Shown: positions 1 through 7,069 of the stretch, piece after piece
Layout: each line of letters starts with the position of its first letter
Position numbering within the stretch: position 1 is the first letter of the stretch
Assembly: GCA_029974015.1 (NCBI GenBank)
Contig: JARKUF010000040.1
Coordinates: 1-64,000 of the forward strand
Source of the DNA: Spirochaetota bacterium
GTDB lineage: Bacteria > Spirochaetota > UBA4802 > JAGODF01
Length of the DNA stretch: 64,000 nt
Direction: 5' to 3'
The notes under the pieces: generated by a model
What the model saw: only the letters and a program-made list of their open reading frames with translations
Told to the model about the DNA's origin: nothing
The model's database searches: none
Made by a program: the position numbers and the translations under genes

Positions 1-140
1 GGGCATTCTATGCGGAGGCTAAAAGTGAATAATTCTGGACAAAACCTGCCACCTCGTAGTTAACTGTTTATGCCCTTGGAACGGCTTTGAAAGTGGCAGG
101 TATTTTCCGGAATGGGTGGCAGGTTACGCCGGAATGTGCA
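1..140. mobile_element. Terminal part of an IS21-family-like insertion sequence
   Basis: The stretch holds two direct copies of a motif reading GTGGCAGGT-(4-6 nt)-CCGGAAT (about 93-112 and 116-134) and one inverted, slightly diverged copy at about 34-54. Multiple short terminal repeats of this kind, with an end in TG...CA, are typical of IS21-family elements. The outer end appears to be the CA at 139-140, because the IS66 reading frame is intact up to base 141 and collapses just beyond it. The body of the element, including any istA/istB, lies left of the window. The family call rests on the repeat pattern only; no transposase of this element is visible. Confidence 0.6.
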
Positions 141-1055
141 ATTGCACAACGCATGACCGCATAGGTATTTGAAATACACCGGTAAATGATCATGCACGGC
201 TTTACCGTGAAATTCAGGCAATATGGTGAATGCGTTAATAGCTTCCGAGCCTCGTCTCTTATGAGCAAAATAAGCTGTTAATAATGGCGTGCTCGCTGTG
301 TGAATCCAGTGCAATGAGCCGCCAATATTGGCTCCCGTTTCATCAAAATTCACAACGCGTGATTCCACTATCCTCTGAATAACCCAATCGCTAAATCCAT
401 GTAATGCTTCAGCGCAGCGCGCCGATGCCGCAACGATTGTCCCTTCGGATAATGGAACATTAAACAAATCAGAAAATATTTCAGCGTTCCGTTCAAGTGG
501 AATCAGCTGATAGTTCCTGAAATATACTGCTATGGAACGAAGGTAATCTCCATATTGCGCCTTCTGCGTCACCCCTTCCGGAAATGACGCCCTGTTCTCG
601 GCTCCGCAATGCGGGCAGTCGATTATCTCAGCTCGATATTCAGTCACTTCAACAAGAGGCGCTGGAATCTCGAATACCTGACGTGGTTCATGCCCTTTCT
701 TGTGAACTCCCTTAATTGATTTTCCACAGCACGAGCATTTGTTATTCTTAAGTTCCACCACATGGTCAGGGTTAGCAGTCATTTCAAGAGTTTTACCAGG
801 ATGCCCTTTCTGGCCGCCTGATTTTTTCCCTGTTCGTTTTCTCTGGCTCTTTGTTCTTTTTCTCCTATTCAATCCGTCACTTGAAGGCGGCTTACTGCTG
901 TTATGGCTGTTTTTCCCGAGTTGGCCTTCAAGTTTATGAATTCTTTCTGTCAGGTATTTTATCTGATCTGTAAACTCTTTGATTAAACCTTCAACCAGGT
1001 TTACAACAGCTTCTTTGCCTTGATCATAGACCTTTTCAATATCTTCTCTTTTCAT
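141..1055 (-). pseudogene. tnpC: IS66-family transposase (TnpC), 3' end lost to insertion
   Basis: The 305 residues kept here show the IS66 order: an N-terminal coiled coil (about 20-47), the SSKPPSSDG motif (53-61), a basic stretch, zinc-ribbon cysteines at CSCC (107-110) and CPHC (147-150), then the start of the DDE catalytic core with NFDETG (Asp238) and a second Asp near 289. Full IS66 TnpC proteins run to about 470-520 residues, so the C-terminal third with the catalytic Glu is missing. The frame runs 26 codons further into the adjoining IS21-like end before a chance stop (base 60). The N-terminal sequence resembles the single-gene ISBst12-type branch, and no tnpA/tnpB is seen. Start is ATG at 1055. 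The gene is inactive as it stands. Confidence 0.88.
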
Positions 1056-1292
1056 AGAGACATAATCTATACAACGTCTTTAAAATTAATAGCAAAATTT
1101 ATTTCTTTTTGAAAATTTATGGCTGAGTAGTTACGTAATTTTTATATCTGAAAACCGGAAGCATAATATAAATATTTCCGTTATTTTCCAAAAAATAATT
1201 GACATTGATAATATACTCATTTTTTTTATTAAAATGTCGGTATATTAGTCGGAGTATTTTTTCTGTCCTTTGCAGATGTTTAATTATAATAA

Positions 1293-1412
1293 GGGTATCT
1301 CTAAAAAATTAAATCTTTAAGTTCCCATGAATTAAAACTACTGGCATATTCAGGACTCAGGTTTTCTCGCCAGACTTCGGCGGTCGTGAAAACCTGAGTA
1401 ATAGAGTTTGCC
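1293..1412 (+). repeat. Two-hairpin intergenic repeat, full copy 1
   Basis: This lies in the 383-base gap between the IS66 remnant and the first lipoprotein gene. The left half is a degraded AT-rich hairpin (CTCTAAAAAATTAAATCTTT region). The right half is an imperfect GC hairpin whose outer arms ACTCAGGTTTTC and GAAAACCTGAGT pair exactly, and the copy ends in AGAGTTTGCC. The rest of the gap (1056-1292) is AT-rich and shows no gene. The repeat lies directly upstream of the lipoprotein ribosome-binding site. Confidence 0.8.
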
Positions 1413-1438
1413 AAAATCCCATACAGGAGGGATACGGC

Positions 1439-2776
1439 ATGAAAAATACGTTTTTAATTCGCGCTTTATCGGTTGCCCTGATGGCGTTATGCCTCGCCTT
1501 TACGGGGCTTGCAGGTTGCGTTGGCGGTGACATGGCCACAGTTACCATAAAGATAAATCACCCGAATTTTGATCAAACCTATAGCCCGTCCTTTTTTGAC
1601 AGGGTGATCGCTTTTTTTAGTTTAAGCTCAAGGGCGGAAGCCGGCAACCTGCCTCAGGGCCTTGAATTTGAACGTATACGCCTTTTTGTGACAGGGCCTA
1701 CCATTGCGCCCATCAGAACCCAAATACCTATGAGTGAAGGTGCAATTACCCTTTCGGTACCATCCGGGAAGAACATATTATTCAGGGTCAAAGCGGACGG
1801 CATGGGCGGAATCGACAACCCCACCTACGATTACGCGGGTGAGTTTACAACCACCCTCGTGCCGGGCGAGTCGAAAGAAATTGCTATCGAAATGAGGCCA
1901 GCCATATATATGGGTGGTTATAAAGGCGAAGACGCCTGTTACTGGATAAATGGGACTTTTCATCCTCTTGGAGCAAACTGTTCAATTAATGATTTAACGG
2001 TATTCAATAATACAGTGTATTCTGCAGGCTATTTAGATGAAATCAATTGGCAAGCGTCTTATTGGACAAATCAGGATAGCTATGGATTAGATGACGGTAG
2101 TGCTAGCTCTATATTCGTAACCTCAGAAAATATTTACATTGGTGTGAACACCGAGCATAATGGATCAGGCTACTATATTACTGGCGATTATAAAAAGTTA
2201 ACGGATTCTGGTGGATACGTTAACAGCATATCAGTTTATAATGGTAAAGTATACGTATGCGGATCTGACAGCGGTAACTCGGTATATTGGATCGATGGAA
2301 AGAAAACCGAAATTGGCGACTCCTTAGATAATCAGTTAACCGGGATGTTTATCTGGAGAGGGGATGTGTACCTTAGCGGCAATACTCAGAACCAGGACAG
2401 TTTCCGGCCATGTTATTTCAAGAATACGAAGCGATATTATCTCGAAGATGAATCGACTCCAGCAAGCGCGACTGGGATTGTTGTAGCGGAAGGTGATGTT
2501 TATGTTTCCGGATATATTAAGATTGAAACAGATCGCTATCAAGCCTGTTACTGGAAAAATGGCAACAGGATTGATATGCCTCTGGATCATCCAGATTATT
2601 CCTCATCAATGGCAAATGCTATTGCCGTAAAGGATGGGGACGTTTATCTGGCAGGATATTTTCAAGCTAGCAATGATTTCTCAGAAGCGGCTTGTTTCTG
2701 GAAAAACGGGACAAGATTTGACCTTGATGATGATGAAGTTAATGGTTCAAGCGCTTCATGCCTTTTCGTATATTAG
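1439..2776 (+). CDS. Lipoprotein with shared N-terminal module and beta-propeller-like repeats
   Basis: This is a 445-residue lipoprotein precursor. A hydrophobic signal peptide ends in the lipobox LAGC with the lipidated Cys at 27, and a strong AGGAGGG site precedes the ATG. Residues about 28-155 form a module shared with the next gene (GGD-ATV start, FDRVIAFFS segment, VTGP and VPSGKN motifs). From about 160 to the end there are six to seven repeats of 36-45 residues with the pattern (A)CYW-x-NG, then a variable loop, then GDVY-x-(A/S)GY. The last repeat stops half way, as in propellers closed by pairing first and last strands. No catalytic motif is visible. It is probably a surface or periplasmic binding protein; function unknown. 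Confidence 0.8.
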   Translation: MKNTFLIRALSVALMALCLAFTGLAGCVGGDMATVTIKINHPNFDQTYSPSFFDRVIAFFSLSSRAEAGNLPQGLEFERIRLFVTGPTIAPIRTQIPMSEGAITLSVPSGKNILFRVKADGMGGIDNPTYDYAGEFTTTLVPGESKEIAIEMRPAIYMGGYKGEDACYWINGTFHPLGANCSINDLTVFNNTVYSAGYLDEINWQASYWTNQDSYGLDDGSASSIFVTSENIYIGVNTEHNGSGYYITGDYKKLTDSGGYVNSISVYNGKVYVCGSDSGNSVYWIDGKKTEIGDSLDNQLTGMFIWRGDVYLSGNTQNQDSFRPCYFKNTKRYYLEDESTPASATGIVVAEGDVYVSGYIKIETDRYQACYWKNGNRIDMPLDHPDYSSSMANAIAVKDGDVYLAGYFQASNDFSEAACFWKNGTRFDLDDDEVNGSSASCLFVY

Positions 2777-2907
2777 CGAATGTTTCGGGTCGGCCATCTT
2801 GCTTCTCTAACATCATGTGGTAGCCCCTGGTAGAAAGAAGCTTGAAGGCAAAACCGGGTCTGTGAATGTATCCGGGTTAGAAGAACAGTCTCAACAGACG
2901 GTTAAAG

Positions 2908-2952
2908 TGCCCCACCGCCTAATGCGGGAAAACATAACTATTAGAGGCTGCC
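2908..2952 (+). repeat. Right-end fragment of the two-hairpin repeat
   Basis: Only the right arm and end survive (GCGGGAAAACATAACTATTAGAGG followed by CTGCC, split here as two pieces: arm 2923-2932 and end 2938-2952). It lies in the 317-base gap between the two lipoprotein genes, where I see no other feature except the ribosome-binding site GGGAGGA at 3081-3087. Confidence 0.5.
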
Positions 2953-3093
2953 AAATTATTTTTTTTTGCTTCTCCATAATTATATATTTGACTTTCTTGA
3001 AAAAATTTCATACTTTTAGTGAGAAAGCCGGAGTTCCGATGCATTTGCATTATGTACTTGTTCATCAAAACCACCCGGCCGGGAGGATTTTTT

Positions 3094-3840
3094 ATGAAAC
3101 CAAAATTAGCCAGAACATTTTCGCTGATGGCCATTTCGCTCCTTGTTTTAAGCGCGGGATTCACCGGCTGTGCCGGCGGCGATTCGGCGACGGTGCGCAT
3201 ACATTTCTCGCTTCCTTCAAATGAAATCGCGTACCGCCCCACAATAATTGACCGGGTGCTTTCTTTTTTCACTGTTGGGACCATGCTTCACGCCGGACCA
3301 CCGCCAGAGGATGAAGAAATTAATATTATCCGGGTGACGGTAAGCGGGCCGGATATGGACACCATTACCGTGGACGGCGATCCGTCGACAGGATATATTG
3401 AGCTTGAGGTACCTTCAGGACATAATCGTAAATTCGAAATTCGAGCGGGAAATAGAGTAGAAGGTGAACCGGATAACTGGTATTACGGCAATGAGACGAA
3501 GGTATCTCTCGCCGGTGGGGAGACGAAAATCCTCAGACCGGTAATGGTAGGTATGGTGCATAATATTTATCCATCTTCATCTAATGGACTAAATATCTCT
3601 TGGTCTTATTATGGCAAAAAGCCAACTCAAGTAATTATTCAGATATTACTTTCTGAATCTGGACATTGGGAGACTTTAAGTATTAAACCTGAAAACCTTG
3701 ATATAGCCGAGGATGATAAATATTGTAGTTATAACGATATAAGTAGCACTATTGATTCTGGTTATGTCAGGATTAAACATATGATAGGGGATAGCAGCGG
3801 TCTTTTTAGTGAACCAGTAGAAATACAATATAACCCATAA
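3094..3840 (+). CDS. Lipoprotein, paralogue of the upstream gene, with FnIII-like C-terminus
   Basis: The frame is open from 3019, but ATG 3094 is preferred: GGGAGGA lies just upstream and the protein then begins with a normal lipoprotein signal peptide ending GFTGC (Cys26). The product is 248 residues. Residues about 27-165 align by eye with the preceding lipoprotein (GGDSATV start, IDRVLSFF segment, VSGPD, EVPSGHN, a GGETK strand). The C-terminal 80 residues have no propeller repeats and look like one small beta-sandwich of fibronectin-III type (NGLNISWSYYGKKPTQ onward). The pair suggests a modular lipoprotein family with exchangeable outer domains. Function is not recognised. Confidence 0.8.
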   Translation: MKPKLARTFSLMAISLLVLSAGFTGCAGGDSATVRIHFSLPSNEIAYRPTIIDRVLSFFTVGTMLHAGPPPEDEEINIIRVTVSGPDMDTITVDGDPSTGYIELEVPSGHNRKFEIRAGNRVEGEPDNWYYGNETKVSLAGGETKILRPVMVGMVHNIYPSSSNGLNISWSYYGKKPTQVIIQILLSESGHWETLSIKPENLDIAEDDKYCSYNDISSTIDSGYVRIKHMIGDSSGLFSEPVEIQYNP

Positions 3841-4012
3841 CAGTCGCTTTTATCGATTGTTATTTATCGTGATGTTGTACTATTTCTAACATGAAATATC
3901 CGTTTGCGAAAGTTAGCCTCTTGAGGTAGAGAAATAGGAATAATGTTTTTTAAGTTTTGCTATTTTTTAAGTAACGAATTTTACCACATTGAAAATTAAA
4001 GGAGAATAAAAA

Positions 4013-4753
4013 ATGAAAACACTATACACTTCGCTTTTAGCCTCACTTGCCCTTGTGTTCACTCTCACCGCCGTCGACTCTGCGGTGCTTGTGGTCTCAA
4101 CGAAGGGCGAGGCGGCCTACAAGGACGGCGCCTCCTGGAAGCCGCTTGTGAAAGGGCAGTCCATAAGGGAAGGCGCCATGGTGATGACCGGGGTAAAATC
4201 GCAGGCGGTGCTCAATATCGACAACAACACGCTTACGGTAAATCAACTCACCACCATCAAGGTGCTCAGGAACAGCCTTACGAAGTCATCTTCGGACAAT
4301 GCCATCGGCCTTAAAAACGGTTCGGTGAACGCGCGCGTAAAGCGCATCGGGGCACTCAGGACCCGCTTCAATATTGTTACGCCGGTGGCGACCTCCTCGG
4401 TGCGCGGTACAGAACAGAACACCTCTCATGGCCCGGCCTTCGGCACACGCATAGAGGTCCCGACGGGACTCGTGAACGCTTCCAATGAAAGCGGGGTTAG
4501 CCGCAATGTCGGCGGGCGCTCCTCCTTCAGCCTGCGCCCCGGAAACCAGCGCCCGGAGTCCCTGCTTGGTGATCTTCGTAATTCGTCCATTACCGGGCTC
4601 AATCCGGCCAATATTACCGGAGACGAGCAAACAGGGCTTCAAGTTTTCGGCGACCAACTGTTGGACAACTTCGACGATGCCCTTGGCTTCTACGGCAGAA
4701 ATGTAGGCGGGAAGGCCAACGTAAATATCGACCTCATTTGGCCACAACCATGA
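4013..4753 (+). CDS. FecR-domain secreted protein
   Basis: The 246-residue product has an N-terminal signal peptide (cleavage near Ala20-Val25) followed by a FecR domain (about 28-150): a glycine-rich strand VVSTKGEAAYKDG, WKPLVKGQSIREGAMVMTG, a VLNIDNNTL strand, and the VRIG/TRFNIVTPVATSSVRGT segment typical of such proteins. The remaining 90 residues are Asn- and Gly-rich and low in recognisable motifs. It starts after AAAGGAG. It heads a group with a small secreted protein and an outer-membrane barrel, and a CHASE2 cyclase follows. FecR domains of this free-standing type are periplasmic; the ligand or partner is unknown. Confidence 0.82.
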   Translation: MKTLYTSLLASLALVFTLTAVDSAVLVVSTKGEAAYKDGASWKPLVKGQSIREGAMVMTGVKSQAVLNIDNNTLTVNQLTTIKVLRNSLTKSSSDNAIGLKNGSVNARVKRIGALRTRFNIVTPVATSSVRGTEQNTSHGPAFGTRIEVPTGLVNASNESGVSRNVGGRSSFSLRPGNQRPESLLGDLRNSSITGLNPANITGDEQTGLQVFGDQLLDNFDDALGFYGRNVGGKANVNIDLIWPQP

Positions 4754-4774
4754 TGGGCCGGCGCAAAGCTTTTA

Positions 4775-4803
4775 TTTCCCGCCAGCTTTCGGCGGGCGGG
4801 AAA
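4775..4803 (+). terminator. GC-rich stem-loop after the FecR gene
   Basis: TTTCCCGCC pairs with GGCGGG-cg-GGAAA across a seven-base loop, 22 bases after the stop codon. No long T-run follows, so termination is uncertain. The stem resembles the GC hairpin of the intergenic repeat family and may be a remnant of one. Confidence 0.4.
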
Positions 4804-4934
4804 CCGCATTTATTGTGTATTTCAGCGGTTGCAATTCCTGGAATTTCAAAAATATATTTTAAAGATTCCACTCTGGTTTTGGGACCGATCTTATAAAATA
4901 AATCTTAATAAATCGGACATCGGTTTGATGTTCA

Positions 4935-4953
4935 GGCCCGGGCCTCCCGGGCC
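4935..4953 (+). other. 8-bp GC hairpin in the leader of the next gene
   Basis: GGCCCGGG and CCCGGGCC are separated by CCT. The hairpin lies 57 bases before the ATG at 5010, upstream of its AAGGAGAG site. It could end the FecR transcript or stabilise the next message; the sequence does not decide. Confidence 0.4.
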
Positions 4954-5009
4954 CGGCCGTGGAACATAATTCAAACCGTAATACTATGGAAAATAAAAAG
5001 GAGAGATAC

Positions 5010-5468
5010 ATGAAATTTACACCGGCCGTACTGCTCTTAGCCCTCATGTTTGCATTGCCGTCGGCGGCGCAACAAATGGGTAATATCAATTTTTACGCCG
5101 AGCTTGGCGACCGGCCTGTAGCCACTGTAGGCGACGCGGTGAAGCTCTTTGCCATCACCCTTGGTAAGAACCCGAGGGACTTCAACGAAGCGAAGAAATT
5201 CCTTGTACATGAAGGCGTATTTCCCGACCGGCCCTTCGCCGAAGGCGACGCGCTTCGCAGGCGTACAGTAGCCTACATGGCGGCTCGATATTTGAAACTT
5301 GGCGATTCTTTAATGTATTCGATTTTTAAAAATGAGCGTTACGCAGTAACCGCCTGCGGGGCGAACGGCATAATGCCCGCGGGAAAAGGCGAGTGGGACA
5401 TTCTCTCCGGCGGGGAGCTCATGGAAATAGTGGCCAGAGTGGCCGAGCGTGCGGAGGGGAATAGATGA
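5010..5468 (+). CDS. Small secreted protein of unknown function
   Basis: An in-frame ATG exists at 4959, but ATG 5010 follows AAGGAGAG and gives a clear signal peptide (MKFTPAVLLLALMFALPSAA, likely cut after Ala20). The mature part is about 130 residues, mostly helical by composition, with GDRPVATVGDAVKLF and LRRRTVAYMAARYLKLGDS segments and one Cys in the mature part. No domain is recognised. Its stop overlaps the start of the barrel gene by four bases (ATGA), so the two are translationally coupled. This suggests a periplasmic partner of the barrel. Confidence 0.75.
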   Translation: MKFTPAVLLLALMFALPSAAQQMGNINFYAELGDRPVATVGDAVKLFAITLGKNPRDFNEAKKFLVHEGVFPDRPFAEGDALRRRTVAYMAARYLKLGDSLMYSIFKNERYAVTACGANGIMPAGKGEWDILSGGELMEIVARVAERAEGNR

Positions 5469-6814
5469 AACAGACAATCCGCGTTTCTTTTTTATTTTTC
5501 TTTGCGTTCTTCTTCGCGCTTCTCATGAGCGCGGGCGCGCTCTTCGCGCAGACAGGGGCCCCGGCCGCGGGGGACGACCTTTCTTATGACATAAATGCAG
5601 ACCCGCAGATGCGGCCGATTTCCGGCGAGTGGAAACCCTTTACGTTTTCGTACGGCGGATGGATTACCCCGGTGATAATCGACGAAAGGCGGGGAAGCGA
5701 CTCCGCGCTTACCACATCAGTCACCACCATGCGGCTCTGGCTGGAGGCCACCCTGTGGAAGGACAGCTTTATACATGTGCGGGGGAAGGACGTGTATCTT
5801 ACTGGCCTTGCCGAGAAAAACCGGGAAAAGCCCGATGGGGAGAACACCATCGACCTTGACCTGGCGTTTATCCAGATGTCGTCTCTGAGGGGCGCGCTGC
5901 GTTTCTCAGTGGGGCGCAAGTACTTCATCCTTGGCACGGGCCTGGCGTTCAACGGCCGCGGCGACGGGGCCGAGCTGGACTTCTTCAGCCGCTATGTCGA
6001 CATAAAGGCATTCGGCCTTTACACTGGTCTCCTCGATAAGGACCAGAACCCCTACGGCCTTTCCGGCAAGGACTTTTCCGATGGCGCGAAAAGGATATTT
6101 ATTGGAGGCACAATAGAGCGAAGTTTTACCAACCAGACCGCGTATCTCCTTGCCCTGATTCAGATGGACAGGCAGGATGAGGAAGCGGGCGAAACAAACC
6201 GCTACAATTCGCAGTACTACGGTATTGGACTCAGGGGCCTCATCACCGACGGGATGGACTACTACGCTGAATTCATCTACCAGATGGGTGAGAACAGCCT
6301 CGAAACCCCCAAAACAGACATAAAAGCCATGGCTGCGATGTTGGGTTTAAACTATTACTTCAAAGGGGCTTACAATCCGGCCCTCCTCTTTCAATACGCT
6401 TATGGCTCGGGCGATGCCGACGTTTCCAACTCTGACGACACCACCTTTACCTATTTTGGAACTTATGTTGGAGGATACGCGCTCAGGCCCCAGCTTCAAA
6501 ACATTCATATCGCCCGGCTTGGCTTCTCGTTTCTGCCCTTTTATGCCTCCAATAAACTCTGGCTGAAACGAATGAACCTGATTGCGAGGTACAGCTACTA
6601 TATGAAGGACAAGCCGGAGGCACCCGCCTCAATTGGCGAAGGCCCTCTTGAAGAACGTTTTCTGGGGCAGGGAATTGACCTCTCGCTTCGATGGGCTATA
6701 TTTAGCGACTTTTCCTTTTTCGTGAATTACGGCCTGTTCCTTCCGGGGGACGCCTATTCCTCCTCGGAGGGGACCCGCAATTTCGTGATGGGCGGGTTTA
6801 ACCTGGTGTTCTGA
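5465..6814 (+). CDS. Outer-membrane beta-barrel protein (porin-like)
   Basis: The 449-residue product has a signal peptide (cleaved near ALFAQ, residue 30), then alternating polar/hydrophobic strands rich in Tyr, Phe and Gly throughout (FSYGGWITP, DYYAEFIYQMGE, LIARYSYYMKD) and an aromatic C-terminus NFVMGGFNLVF, the usual signal for Bam-dependent insertion. The composition resembles alginate-export-type and other large barrels, but the family is not certain. It is coupled to the preceding secreted protein by an ATGA overlap and ends before a strong hairpin, so it is probably the last gene of the FecR unit. Confidence 0.8.
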   Translation: MKQTIRVSFLFFFAFFFALLMSAGALFAQTGAPAAGDDLSYDINADPQMRPISGEWKPFTFSYGGWITPVIIDERRGSDSALTTSVTTMRLWLEATLWKDSFIHVRGKDVYLTGLAEKNREKPDGENTIDLDLAFIQMSSLRGALRFSVGRKYFILGTGLAFNGRGDGAELDFFSRYVDIKAFGLYTGLLDKDQNPYGLSGKDFSDGAKRIFIGGTIERSFTNQTAYLLALIQMDRQDEEAGETNRYNSQYYGIGLRGLITDGMDYYAEFIYQMGENSLETPKTDIKAMAAMLGLNYYFKGAYNPALLFQYAYGSGDADVSNSDDTTFTYFGTYVGGYALRPQLQNIHIARLGFSFLPFYASNKLWLKRMNLIARYSYYMKDKPEAPASIGEGPLEERFLGQGIDLSLRWAIFSDFSFFVNYGLFLPGDAYSSSEGTRNFVMGGFNLVF

Positions 6815-6824
6815 CCTCATCCCC

Positions 6825-6859
6825 GGGTCCCCTCTCTTTGAAAGAGAGAGAGGGGACCC
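6825..6859 (+). terminator. 13-bp perfect hairpin after the barrel gene
   Basis: GGGTCCCCTCTCT (6825-6837) pairs perfectly with 6847-6859 across a nine-base loop, 11 bases after the stop. A T-rich stretch follows within 20 bases. It probably ends the FecR-barrel operon. Confidence 0.6.
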
Positions 6860-6898
6860 CTTATCCTGCCTTCTTTTACCGGGCCCTCAGTGTTTTTC

Positions 6899-6926
6899 TT
6901 GACAGCGAATAAATTACATGTAAGCT
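6899..6926 (+). promoter_or_regulatory. Possible promoter for the CHASE2 cyclase
   Basis: A TTGACA box (6899-6904) is followed after 16 bases by TAAGCT (6921-6926). The -10 match is weak. A leader of about 140 bases would separate it from the ATG at 7070. Confidence 0.3.
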
Positions 6927-7069
6927 GAACAGAGAAAACCTCCATGAGGGCCGCCTGCGAGGTAATGGAAAATCACATTAAGAAAGCCATGAAGCCCACC
7001 GGCAGAAACATCGTCCGAAGTTCTCTTTACGGACATGGCCGGCCAATTATAATATGACAGGACCTGGCT

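Noticed and set aside
60-140. Frameshift at the end of the IS66 transposase
   Set aside because: A simple frameshift would leave the rest of the transposase in another frame; instead the sequence turns into repeats typical of an IS21-like end.
6944-7057. Short 36-codon frame before the CHASE2 cyclase
   Set aside because: No good ribosome site, no motif, and it overlaps the leader; kept out for lack of support.
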